A stretch of 35,063 nucleotides of DNA, taken from contig CAZFVV010000051.1 in assembly GCA_964522165.1 (NCBI GenBank), positions 1-35,063 on the forward strand, written 5' to 3'. The stretch comes from JABWBP01 sp964522165. Its GTDB lineage: Bacteria; Calditrichota; Calditrichia; RBG-13-44-9; J075. The translations under genes and the position numbers were made by a program. Below the pieces are notes generated by a model. That model was given only the letters and a program-made list of their open reading frames with translations, ran no database searches and was not told the origin of the DNA. Below are positions 6,664-14,921 of the stretch, piece after piece (position 1 is the first letter of the stretch; every line of letters begins with the position of its first letter).

Positions 6664-8418
6664 TTAGCGGTACACCGGCAGCTTGATCAAGAACGTGGCG
6701 CCCTCCCCTTCGCGGGAATCGATTTCGATCTCGCCGTGGTGCTCATCCACGATCTTTTTGACGATGGCCAGTCCCAGCCCGGTTCCGCTCTCCTTTCCGC
6801 TGGTCACAAACGAATCGAACAGGCGGTGGCGAATGTCCCGGGGAATGCCCGGGCCGGTATCGGAGAAGCGGAAGGCCACTTCCCGGTTGTCGTCGGTGAC
6901 TTCAAAATGGAATTTGCCTCCCTCTCCCATGGCCTCCAGGGCGTTCTTGGTGATGTTGTAAAACACCCGGTTCAGTTTTTCTTCATCGGCGTAAATCAGT
7001 TGGCTGCTGTTGACATTGCAAACCAGTTCGGTATTCTGCTGCTGGCACATTTGCCGCAGCCGCGGGGTAAAACGCTTCACCAGGTTATCCACGCTGGTTT
7101 TGCGGGGCAGAATGCTGGTTTTCCCCTTGGCAAAATCCAGCACTTCGGTAATCATGTTCATGGCCGATTTGATTTCATCGCGGATGATCTCGGCGAATTC
7201 CCGGCGCTCGCTGGCGGAAGTGCCGGTATCTTCGATCAGATCCATGAATCCGTAAATGGTGTTCACTGGCCCGCGAATATCGTGTACCACGGTGCTCATC
7301 ATCTGGCCGATGGCGGAGAGCCGCTCGCGCTTCAAGGCGGTTTCCCGGAGCTGATAGATTTCCTGCGCCCGGGAGATCATCTGCGCCACCAGCTCCAGCA
7401 TGATCCGTTCATCTTCGAAATCCTGCCCCTCCGCGGCCTTCAGGCCCAGGGCAATCAATACCCCGTAATCCTGGTGATAGAACCGGATGGGTAAAACCAG
7501 CGCCGCCGGCGTCGCCGAGTCGAGGTTTTCTTCGATCCCAAAATATTGCCGGCACTCTTCCCGGCAATCCCTCAGCCCTGCCGGGGAGGGATGCTGCGCA
7601 AAAACCGTCCATCCCAGGGAAACGGCGGCGTGCCTCATGAACCGCTCCTCTCCCCCCTCGTTGACCCCCAGGAACCAGTACTGGCCTTCCACCGGGAAAT
7701 AGGCCAGCACCCAGCGGGCTTTCAAATGGACAACCGTTTTGTGGAGAATCTTTTGGGTGATATCCGGCAATTCGTATTCGGAGCTTAGCAGTTGCTCTAC
7801 CTCGTAAAGCAGGTCGGTCTCGCGGAATTTCTTGGCCAGGCGATCATACAGCCAGGCGTGGGAAATGGAAATGGCCACCTGTCCCGCCAGCGCCTCTAAC
7901 AGGGTTTCATCTTCTGCGGTGAACACGCCCTGCTTTTTATTCAGCACCTGGATCACGCCGATGATTTTCTGCAGATCGCCGGGCGCGGCGGGGTTCCATA
8001 CCGGGAGGCACAGGATGGAGCGGGTGCGGTAGCCGGTTCTTTTATCCGTGGCGGGATCGAAGCGGCTGTCTTTATAGGCGTCGGGAATGTTAATGGTTTC
8101 CCCGGCAGCGGCCACGTGCCCGGAAATGCCCTTGCCCAGGGGCAGGCGGATCTCTTTTACCTCCGCTTTCAGGGCGATTTTCGACCAGATCTGTTTCCGC
8201 TCGTGGTCCACCAGGAACAGGGAGCTGCGGTCGGCGTCCATCAGGGTGGTGATTTCCTGCATGATCAGGTTCAGCAATTCATCGAGGTGCAGGGTAGAGC
8301 TGAGCGCCTTGCCGATCCGTTGGATGGAGTAAAGCTCCCGTTCCCGGTCGCTGAGGGCTTTTTCCAGGCGGCGGTTTTGCGCTTTCAATTCCCGAATCTC
8401 TTCCTGGCGAGTTGCCAT
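6664..8418 (-). CDS. GAF domain sensor histidine kinase
   Basis: This 584-residue soluble kinase has an N-terminal coiled coil (1-35), a GAF domain at about 40-190 (LNLIMQEITTLMDADRSSLF to LEALAGQVAISISH) and a second, more diverged GAF-like region at about 200-350. The HisKA domain has the phospho-acceptor His379 in TVVHDIRGPVNTI, where R replaces the usual L/K of the H-box. The ATPase domain has the N box (YNITKNALEAM, about 487-497), G1 DTGPGIP (about 520) and G2 GTGLGLAIVKKI (about 545). There are no membrane segments, so it senses a cytoplasmic cue. The ATG at 8418 has GGGAGAG 6 nt upstream. No response regulator is in the window; the nearby sigma-54 activator lacks a receiver domain, so the partner is elsewhere. 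Confidence 0.94.
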   Translation of the reverse strand: MATRQEEIRELKAQNRRLEKALSDRERELYSIQRIGKALSSTLHLDELLNLIMQEITTLMDADRSSLFLVDHERKQIWSKIALKAEVKEIRLPLGKGISGHVAAAGETINIPDAYKDSRFDPATDKRTGYRTRSILCLPVWNPAAPGDLQKIIGVIQVLNKKQGVFTAEDETLLEALAGQVAISISHAWLYDRLAKKFRETDLLYEVEQLLSSEYELPDITQKILHKTVVHLKARWVLAYFPVEGQYWFLGVNEGGEERFMRHAAVSLGWTVFAQHPSPAGLRDCREECRQYFGIEENLDSATPAALVLPIRFYHQDYGVLIALGLKAAEGQDFEDERIMLELVAQMISRAQEIYQLRETALKRERLSAIGQMMSTVVHDIRGPVNTIYGFMDLIEDTGTSASERREFAEIIRDEIKSAMNMITEVLDFAKGKTSILPRKTSVDNLVKRFTPRLRQMCQQQNTELVCNVNSSQLIYADEEKLNRVFYNITKNALEAMGEGGKFHFEVTDDNREVAFRFSDTGPGIPRDIRHRLFDSFVTSGKESGTGLGLAIVKKIVDEHHGEIEIDSREGEGATFLIKLPVYR

Positions 8419-8719
8419 AGAATCTCTCCCTGATCACGTTTCACGATTCAGGCACGTTCTTTCCGCAACCGCTTTGCCTGCCGCGGGGGTTGGGGGAACG
8501 CAACAGCGGTCGTTTTCCAGGCCGGGACAACTTCAGTTGCAGCAGCGGCGGATAAATCCTGGCCGTTTCCGGAAGTCGAAACGCAGGCAGCGGCCATCCG
8601 CCACATAGCACTCAAGGAAGTATCGTCGGTAAGCTGAACATAAGCTCGTGATTGAGCGGAAGTTGAAAGGCTTCGCTTGCAGAAACAGTCCAGGGATGTT
8701 GAAGAGAACGTCGCATAAT
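8419..8719. other. Gene-free stretch between sensor kinase and STAS gene
   Basis: About 300 bp with open frames on both strands, but none has a recognisable start, ribosome site or protein family. It may hold the promoter of the sensor kinase, since a terminator at 8720-8752 closes the transcript coming from upstream. A short AATCACGTTTCACG-like word near 8437 matches the repeat at 2318. Otherwise I see nothing. Confidence 0.5.
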
Positions 8720-8752
8720 AAAAAGCTCCCAGTTTCAAAACGGGAGCTTTTT
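8720..8752 (-). terminator. Rho-independent terminator after STAS gene
   Basis: AAAAAGCTCCC (8720-8730) and GGGAGCTTTTT (8742-8752) form a perfect 11-bp stem with an 11-nt loop. The A/T ends give a U-run on either strand. It lies 24 nt past the stop of the STAS gene and should end the transglycosylase-STAS transcript. Confidence 0.88.
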
Positions 8753-8775
8753 ATGATTTCCATTAGAAATGAGAT

Positions 8776-9132
8776 TTAATGCGCTTTTTCTTCTTCCAAA
8801 AATTTCGCCACGGCCCTTTCGGCATTTTCATAGGTTTCGAACAGCTCGATCAGCTTGGTGATCATTAAAATGCTTTGCACTTTTTCGGTTACGTTGGATA
8901 ATTTCATGCTTCCCCCGGCTTGCTGCAAAGAACTCATGCAGGCCATCAGCACTCCCAAACCGGAGCTGTTCATCCATTTGACGCCTTTGATGTCCACCAC
9001 TACCTTTTTCAATCCGTCACTGATCAAGCTTTTCACTTTATCGTGCAACACTGACGAATCCGGCCCTCCCATCATATTCCCGCTAACCGTGAGCACGGCA
9101 ATATCCCCTTCCATCTTTTCCTTAATTTTCAT
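8776..9132 (-). CDS. STAS domain anti-sigma factor antagonist (SpoIIAA/RsbV-like)
   Basis: This 118-residue single-domain STAS protein would bind and sequester an anti-sigma kinase when unphosphorylated, freeing a sigma factor or other target. The phosphorylation motif is VKWMNSSGLGVLMA with the acceptor Ser at 56. The residue before it is Asn rather than the Asp of Bacillus SpoIIAA, a substitution I believe is frequent in FCB-group STAS proteins. The start is well marked by AGGAGGAG 3 nt before ATG 9132. It begins only 17 nt after the stop of the MltD-like gene, so the two are almost surely on one transcript, and a terminator follows. No cognate anti-sigma kinase or PP2C phosphatase is in the window. 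Confidence 0.93.
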   Translation of the reverse strand: MKIKEKMEGDIAVLTVSGNMMGGPDSSVLHDKVKSLISDGLKKVVVDIKGVKWMNSSGLGVLMACMSSLQQAGGSMKLSNVTEKVQSILMITKLIELFETYENAERAVAKFLEEEKAH

Positions 9133-9149
9133 AGCTCCTCCTGCAATGG

Positions 9150-12100
9150 CTAATGATACAGAACCGGTAATTTTATCACGTCTCCCGGATAAAGGCGCTC
9201 TAATTTATCGAAATCATTGAAATAAAGCAAAAGATTTACAGGGAATTTATATCTTTTGTGGGCCAGGCTCCACAGGTTTTCGCCGGGGCGAATGGTATAA
9301 TCTTCCAATTTGATCTGCACCCCTTCTTTCGTATAGGGGGCTATCAAAGAAAGATGATAGCGGAGACGTTTTTCCAGAAATTGCGCCGGGGTCACCCGGC
9401 TGAAGTCCAATTTTAGAGGCTGGCCGGTAAATAATTTCTCCCGCCCGGGCAGGTTATTCATTCGCCGCAATTGGGAAATGCTAACATTCAGCCATTCGCT
9501 GAAATGCCCCAGGGTTTCCTGGGGAAAAACCCGGATCAGATCTTGTTCGGGATTCAAACGCCGCTTGAGAATGGCCGTTATTTCCGGGGAACCGGGGGAT
9601 TCCGGAGAAACGCCGGTCCCGCCCATCCAATGGTCCGAACCGGGGGCGAATATCCAGCCGAGGTCTTCTTGCCCTCCGCCCCAGGAATACCCCGGCTTTG
9701 AATCTGCGGAAGCAGTTTCCGGCGAGAATGGAGCAGCCGTTTGCGCTCTCGCAATAGCAGAAAAACGCTCCCCGCCCTCCTCTACTCCCGGTTTGAGGGA
9801 GCTAAGCCAGGTTCCGCGGAGGCCGCCGCCCGCCCAGAGAGTATCCAGTTTTTCCTGTTCCCAATTCAACCGGAAAAAACGGCCGACCGTCCCCGGCGGC
9901 GGGAGGGAGGAAGTTTCCTCCACCACGGGTTTGTTCGGTTTCAGCATTTCGCGGCCCGGCGCTGGCAAAGCCGGGGCGGTTGCAAGGCCCCAATCTCCCG
10001 CCCCGGCAGATTCTGCAGACCCGGCTAACGCCGGAAGCGCCGGCGGGGAAGCGGTTGGGAACAACGCAAATTGCCAATCGCTTGCCGGCGGGGAAGCCGG
10101 CGGCACCGCTACGCCCGTTTTGGAAAAATCCAGCCCCCCGGCGGGCAATTGAACCCCGCCCGGGAGGGCCGGCGCGGTTTGAAGCGGCGCTTCCGCTAAG
10201 GTAATTGGCTGGCCGGCCTTTGGCAGGGCAATCGGCCGCCGCTCTTCCACGCCGGTTTTAGTGAAAAATGGGGCGCTTTCAGCCGTTTCAAGGCGGGCCT
10301 CAAAGTGAGCCGGTATTTCCGGGAATGTTTGCCCCGCTGCCGGCAAATCGCCGGGTACGAAAAAGGCTAAATCGCCGGAAAGCGCGCCGGCGCCGGGCAG
10401 TAATCCCCCCTGCGCCGCCGGTTTGGAAAAGACCACCGGCGCCTGCGGTTTAATCCCCGGCAAAAATTCCGGGTTGGCAGCGCGAGCGCGGGCAGGCGCG
10501 ACCGCTGGCGGATTTTCCCGCGCTGCTTCAGCGGCCGCCGCTTCCATCGCCAGGAAAAACGCCGCCGGATTGGCGGTTGCCGGGGCGATGGCAATGCCCG
10601 GTTTCAAACGATCGGGATCGATAGCCGCCGGGAGCGCCGCCCCGGTAAGGGATGTTATTCTATCCGGGACGCCGGCCCTGGAGGATGCCAGATTCTCCGC
10701 CGAGGCCCCAATTTGCGCGGTCGAAGGCTCCCTGAGAGAAGATGCCAACGCGCCGGGAGACCCTACCCCCGGTTTGCCGCTCGCGGGCAGTCTGCCGGAG
10801 GGGTTTTCTTCAGTCAAGCGGCTCGCGGCGGCGGGGAAATCCAACACGGCAGTGGTTTCTTCTTCTGCGATCCCCGGTCCCGCTGCCAGCGCCGGGAGCG
10901 GGGCGGAAGCGCCCTCTACCCCGCTATGGCTGGCGGCCAGTTGGCCGGCAAGGGTCTTCCGCCGCGCTTGCAGCTCGTTGAAGCTGGTGATGATAAGCTG
11001 CTGCCGGTCCAGGGAGAGTTGAGCGACCAGGATATCGCCCAATTTCTCCTTCGGAGCGCCCAGGGAGGCCAAAATTTTGTAAGCGTCCGCGTGCAAGGGC
11101 AGGCGCAGCCGGTATCCGGTGGGAACCGGCATATCCCCGCTCCACACCGGCCTGCGGTAAGCCGGGTTGAGCCTCCGCAACTCCTCCGCGGGAATCTGGT
11201 AGGCATCGGAGAACCAGGGTAATTTTACGGCCCGGGGCAGTTGAATTTCCTGGAATTCCAACGGGGCAGTCTTTTCGATGCCGGGGAAATAATGGTCAAT
11301 GCTATCGGAAATATCCACCACGGCCAGGAATTCCGGGTAAAAATTCTTGGATGCGAACCCAAAACTGCGGCGCAGGTAATTTTCCCGGATGGTCATATAA
11401 TCGCCATGCTGGCGCTTCGCTTTGCGCATGCTGCCCAGCCCATGGTTGTAGGCGGTAATGGCCAGCGCCCAATCGCGCAGCTCCCGGTAATTATATTTCA
11501 ACAGCCGGGCGGCGGAGCGGGTTGACACCAGGGGATCGAAGCGCTCATCGGCGACCCGGTCGATTTTCATATAACCGCGCGCGGTTCCGCGCATAAACTG
11601 CCACATTCCCGCCGCCCCCACGTGCGACATCGCCTCCGGGTTGAAAGAAGATTCCACGTGGGGCAGGTAAATCAATTCGTGGGGCAGCCCTTCCTGCTTG
11701 AATACGGTTTCGATGTGGGGAAGGTAAGCGAAGGAGCGCTTCACCCCGGCCAGAAAATTTTCCCGGATGCCCTGCTGGGCGCGCACGCGTTCCGAAGCTT
11801 GCAAAAACTTGTCTTTTTCTGCCAGCGCGGCAAACTGTTCATACACCTGGCGTTCCCAGGGCGCCAGGGCGGTTTCTTCGAATTCACCGGAGTGGAATTT
11901 CAGGAGCAGGTTCTTGACCTCATCTTTCGCCGCCTCCAATTCTTTACCGCGCTGCCGCGGCCCCAGGGTAGTATCGAGCGCAACGATTTTGTAGAGGATA
12001 CCCAGGTCCTGGGAGTCGTGGATCAAATACTGGTTGAGGGAGACCTCGCTAAAGATTTTTTTCCAGAATTTGATCTCCGTCGCCAGGGCTTCCCGGTGCG

Positions 12101-12158
12101 GCAGGTGCGATTTGCCCGTTTCCCCGGCCAGCGCCGGGATTCCTAATATCAGGAGCAA
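9150..12158 (-). CDS. MltD-like lytic murein transglycosylase with LysM domains and long Ala/Pro linker
   Basis: The protein cleaves peptidoglycan glycan strands with formation of anhydro-muropeptides. The catalytic SLT domain is at about 140-290: the general acid is Glu169 in IYLPHVESSFNPEA, followed by GAAGMWQFMRGTARGY and ITAYNHGLGSMR. A LysM-like segment follows near 315-355. From about 415 to 860 runs a low-complexity Ala/Pro/Gly linker with degenerate KTGV/KPGV words. Two C-terminal peptidoglycan-binding LysM domains occupy about 873-914 and 954-1002 (YTIRPGENLWSLAHKRY). At 1002 residues it is about twice the size of MltD. The first conventional start is TTG 12158, which leaves a signal peptide without its basic end. 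Reading upstream in frame to an ATC at 12188 adds IEKRFHIAIL, which restores it, so the true start is uncertain. It is co-transcribed with the STAS gene. Confidence 0.9.
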   Translation of the reverse strand: MLLILGIPALAGETGKSHLPHREALATEIKFWKKIFSEVSLNQYLIHDSQDLGILYKIVALDTTLGPRQRGKELEAAKDEVKNLLLKFHSGEFEETALAPWERQVYEQFAALAEKDKFLQASERVRAQQGIRENFLAGVKRSFAYLPHIETVFKQEGLPHELIYLPHVESSFNPEAMSHVGAAGMWQFMRGTARGYMKIDRVADERFDPLVSTRSAARLLKYNYRELRDWALAITAYNHGLGSMRKAKRQHGDYMTIRENYLRRSFGFASKNFYPEFLAVVDISDSIDHYFPGIEKTAPLEFQEIQLPRAVKLPWFSDAYQIPAEELRRLNPAYRRPVWSGDMPVPTGYRLRLPLHADAYKILASLGAPKEKLGDILVAQLSLDRQQLIITSFNELQARRKTLAGQLAASHSGVEGASAPLPALAAGPGIAEEETTAVLDFPAAASRLTEENPSGRLPASGKPGVGSPGALASSLREPSTAQIGASAENLASSRAGVPDRITSLTGAALPAAIDPDRLKPGIAIAPATANPAAFFLAMEAAAAEAARENPPAVAPARARAANPEFLPGIKPQAPVVFSKPAAQGGLLPGAGALSGDLAFFVPGDLPAAGQTFPEIPAHFEARLETAESAPFFTKTGVEERRPIALPKAGQPITLAEAPLQTAPALPGGVQLPAGGLDFSKTGVAVPPASPPASDWQFALFPTASPPALPALAGSAESAGAGDWGLATAPALPAPGREMLKPNKPVVEETSSLPPPGTVGRFFRLNWEQEKLDTLWAGGGLRGTWLSSLKPGVEEGGERFSAIARAQTAAPFSPETASADSKPGYSWGGGQEDLGWIFAPGSDHWMGGTGVSPESPGSPEITAILKRRLNPEQDLIRVFPQETLGHFSEWLNVSISQLRRMNNLPGREKLFTGQPLKLDFSRVTPAQFLEKRLRYHLSLIAPYTKEGVQIKLEDYTIRPGENLWSLAHKRYKFPVNLLLYFNDFDKLERLYPGDVIKLPVLYH

Positions 12159-12257
12159 CAGGATCGCGATGTGGAAACGCTTTTCGATGGTTGAATCCCC
12201 AGGCGATTATAGTAATTCAGGTTAACGAAAATACAACAATGAATGCTGCGCCCGCTC

Positions 12258-12409
12258 AGTAGGCAGTCAATGTCGTTTAGTTAAGCAATTATATTGTCAT
12301 TCCCGCGAAAGCGGGAATCTATAACTCCCTGAATCTCTGGATTTCCGCTTTCGCGGAAATGACATTTTGGGTGCGATTTTCCTTAACTAAATGACATTGA
12401 GTAGGCAGT
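12258..12409. mobile_element. MITE-like element with 10-bp target duplication
   Basis: The element spans 12268-12399. Its 18-bp ends, CAATGTCGTTTAGTTAAG and CTTAACTAAATGACATTG, are inverted repeats with one mismatch. An exact 10-bp direct repeat AGTAGGCAGT abuts each end (12258-12267 and 12400-12409). Inside is a second palindrome: TTCCCGCGAAAGCGGGAA near 12300, with the related inverted copy TTTCCGCTTTCGCGGAAATG near 12340. Removing the element and one repeat gives a continuous AGTAGGCAGTAGGC tract. It carries no gene and fills most of the gap between the two transglycosylase genes. Confidence 0.8.
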
Positions 12410-12476
12410 AGGCAATCCTGCGCTAATAATTGCCAATTATATCCTGCCCCTCTCCCGCGCCGGCCGGGTTCGGCTG

Positions 12477-14732
12477 CTACGGTCCAAAACGATCCGCTTC
12501 CGGCAGCCACGGTTCCCGGGCCACTTTCTCCGGAAAGGGTACCAGGTCTTCCGGCACTTTATAGGGGTGAATCAGCAGGTGATATGTCCAGTAGAACATC
12601 ATCACCCCGCGCACGTAGGAGCGGGTCTGCTCGAATTCGATGTTTTCCATAAAAAAGTCATCATCTTCGGTATTCAGGGCTTTACGCCAGCGATCCACCC
12701 GGTGCTCCCCGGCGTTATAGGCAGCCAGGGCGTAGTATAAATTACCTTCGTAGCGTTTCAACAGTTCCGAGAGGTAATAACTTCCCAAAAAAATATTGAA
12801 ATTGGGATCGAATAACCGCCGCACATCTTTCAAATCCACCCCTAAGCTGCCGGAAAGCCGGTTGGCGGTGGGGGGGATGATTTGCATCAACCCGTAGGCG
12901 TTGGCATATGACGTTATGTACGGCTCGAAGGCGCTTTCTTTTTTGATGATCGCCCAGATGCTGGCCGGGGTGATATTCCACTGCCGGGCATACTGGTTCA
13001 CCTCTCCGTTGAAATAGAGCGGGTAGAGGTATTTGAAGAGGAATATCCAGGCCTGCCAGTCCTTTTGGGAAAAATTTTCATCGTAGATTTTGCGGTAGAG
13101 GCGGTAGGCCCGCCCGAAATTCTGCATGCGCTCGTTCATTTCCCCCATCGCGAAGACCATTTCCCATCCCGCGGTTTTGGCTTCCCCGGCCATACGGTTC
13201 AATTCGCTGCGGGCATATTGTTCCCCGAAAATATCCTGTACCAGCAGGGGCCGGCGAAAAACGTCTAAGTAGCGGGGCAAATAACTGACTTGCTTGTAAT
13301 GTACCTCCCACACTAAGGAATCCACGAACTGGCGGATTTGCTGCCCGTCTTTGGTGAGCAGGAACGCTTTCAAATTATAATAATTCCCGAACGGCTCCGG
13401 GGAAATTTCCCGTAATTGCGCCAGGTAGGCCGCGGAATCATTCTCCCGGGACCAGGTTTTGGCAATCCAGTATTTGTAGCGGGAAGCCCAAAAGGGGTCT
13501 TTCGCGTCTTCCAGGGCGGAGGACCAGTACACCCGCGCGGATTGGAAATCTCCCTGCCGGTAAAACGACAACCCGAAGCGGAAGTGCGCCTCCGGCACGA
13601 ACTCGTAGCGGGGATACTGCACGACCAGGCGTTTATAATAATCCCGCGCCTGGTCGATGTTCTGCTGCTCCTCGCACAGCCAGGCAATCACCCAGAGCAC
13701 TTCCCCGGCCAGGGCGTCCCCCGGGTAGCGCTTCTGGAAGGCGTCGTATTCCTCGATCGCTTTCTCCGTGAAACCCAGGCGCAGGTAGCAGCGGGCGATA
13801 TGAAGATCGATCTCGCGGAGAAAATTGCTGCCCTTGAAGCTGTTCCGCTGTGCCTGGCAGGCTTGCAGGGCGGCATCGTAGGATTCCTCGAGGTATAATT
13901 TCCGGATTTTCAACCAGCGGAGCAGGGGGGTTTGCCCGCCGATGTTCTGCTGCTCCTCGAAAAGGCGGTCGATCTCCTCGAATTGCTTCGTTTGCGAGAG
14001 GTAGTCGAACACCGTGCGGAGCTTGCTCTGGGGATAGAGCCGCTGCGCGTAGATGCGGTTTAGCTCCCCATAGGCCTCCGCGCTGCGGGGATGAAAGGGG
14101 TATTTGCGGAGCAGCTCAAACGCGTGTTCTTGCAGCATTTTGTTGTTCCGGGTAGCGCCGGCAATATGAACTAGCCTTCCGTAAATCTCCCCCTTATCCA
14201 CCTCCGCATGGCGGAGCAGTTGCTGGTAATAGGTTATCGCGGAGGGCCAGGCCTTTTGATCAAAATGCAAATTCGCCGCGATGGAGTCCGCCGCCGTGAT
14301 AAGGGGGCTTTGCGGATAAAGCTCTTTGAAGCGGTTGAACTCCCGGAGAGCGGCGGTGGTGTCGCGCAGCGCCAGGCGGGAGCGCGCGGTAAAAAAGTCT
14401 GCGTAATCGCTTAGCTGGTCGATGCGCGCCGAATCGCTCTGAAAAGCCGCGACCGCTTCCTCGTAACGGCCGGTTTTGAAAAGGCAATAGGCAATCTTCA
14501 GGTGCAATTGCGGGTAACGCAGGGCTGGATCGCTTTTCCCCTCGAGCGCTTCCCGGAAAAGCTGCAAGGCCTGTTCGTACTGGCCGGCTTCGTAGCTGCG
14601 GATGCCCTCGAAATACGGATCATTCCCCGGCTGCTGCTGGTTGCAGAAAATCAAATCCACGGCCAGCACGGCAAAGACCAGGTGGAGGACGGAAAGATGC
14701 GCTCGAAAGCCCAGCAAACTCATCGGTTGCAC
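12477..14732 (-). CDS. Slt-type soluble lytic murein transglycosylase with TPR-like repeats
   Basis: This 751-residue exported protein has a hydrophobic N-terminus ending in Cys30 (VLAVDLIFCNQQQ), possibly a non-standard lipobox. A long alpha-helical TPR-like superhelix follows at about 38-560, with units such as YEQALQLFREALEG, YEEAVAAFQ, EKAIEEYDAFQKRYPG and IDQARDYYKRLVVQYP. The catalytic SLT domain is at about 580-720, with Glu599 in IIKKESAFEP, then NAYGLMQIIPPTA and YYALAAYNAGEHRVDRW. This domain order matches the Slt70 family of doughnut-shaped transglycosylases. The open frame begins at GTG 14732; an ATG three codons later (14723) is equally likely and neither has a strong ribosome site. 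The MltD-like gene lies downstream after a MITE-bearing gap. Confidence 0.93.
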   Translation of the reverse strand: MQPMSLLGFRAHLSVLHLVFAVLAVDLIFCNQQQPGNDPYFEGIRSYEAGQYEQALQLFREALEGKSDPALRYPQLHLKIAYCLFKTGRYEEAVAAFQSDSARIDQLSDYADFFTARSRLALRDTTAALREFNRFKELYPQSPLITAADSIAANLHFDQKAWPSAITYYQQLLRHAEVDKGEIYGRLVHIAGATRNNKMLQEHAFELLRKYPFHPRSAEAYGELNRIYAQRLYPQSKLRTVFDYLSQTKQFEEIDRLFEEQQNIGGQTPLLRWLKIRKLYLEESYDAALQACQAQRNSFKGSNFLREIDLHIARCYLRLGFTEKAIEEYDAFQKRYPGDALAGEVLWVIAWLCEEQQNIDQARDYYKRLVVQYPRYEFVPEAHFRFGLSFYRQGDFQSARVYWSSALEDAKDPFWASRYKYWIAKTWSRENDSAAYLAQLREISPEPFGNYYNLKAFLLTKDGQQIRQFVDSLVWEVHYKQVSYLPRYLDVFRRPLLVQDIFGEQYARSELNRMAGEAKTAGWEMVFAMGEMNERMQNFGRAYRLYRKIYDENFSQKDWQAWIFLFKYLYPLYFNGEVNQYARQWNITPASIWAIIKKESAFEPYITSYANAYGLMQIIPPTANRLSGSLGVDLKDVRRLFDPNFNIFLGSYYLSELLKRYEGNLYYALAAYNAGEHRVDRWRKALNTEDDDFFMENIEFEQTRSYVRGVMMFYWTYHLLIHPYKVPEDLVPFPEKVAREPWLPEADRFGP

Positions 14733-14877
14733 TCACTCATTTAATCAAAGGCACTTGATGGTAATTTAGCCTCCCGCCACAAATTATAATATTCTTACCG
14801 CGCGGTTTGTGACCGTTGCACGAGAAGCGCCGAAAATATATACGCTTTTCTCACGGCCCGGCAGGCGGTCTCCCCCC

Positions 14878-14912
14878 TACCCTCCCGGATGTTTCAAACC
14901 TCCGGGAGGGTA
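14878..14912. terminator. Strong hairpin after the metalloprotease gene
   Basis: TACCCTCCCGGA (14878-14889) and TCCGGGAGGGTA (14901-14912) form a perfect 12-bp GC-rich stem with an 11-nt loop. It lies 9 nt past the stop of the metalloprotease gene. There is no U-run, so it may be a factor-dependent terminator, an mRNA 3' stabiliser or an interspersed hairpin repeat. It resembles the stems at 21434 and 18162. Confidence 0.55.
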
Positions 14913-14921
14913 AACTTCCGG

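Noticed and set aside
8448..8763. Small minus-strand frames between the sensor kinase and STAS genes
   Set aside because: They run through the terminator at 8720-8752 and show no start signal or family resemblance; a rival plus-strand frame is equally open.
10423..11222. Long plus-strand open frames opposite the MltD-like linker
   Set aside because: GC-rich low-complexity DNA gives open antisense frames. They have no ribosome sites and no family features, and the minus-strand protein is continuous with clear domains at both ends.
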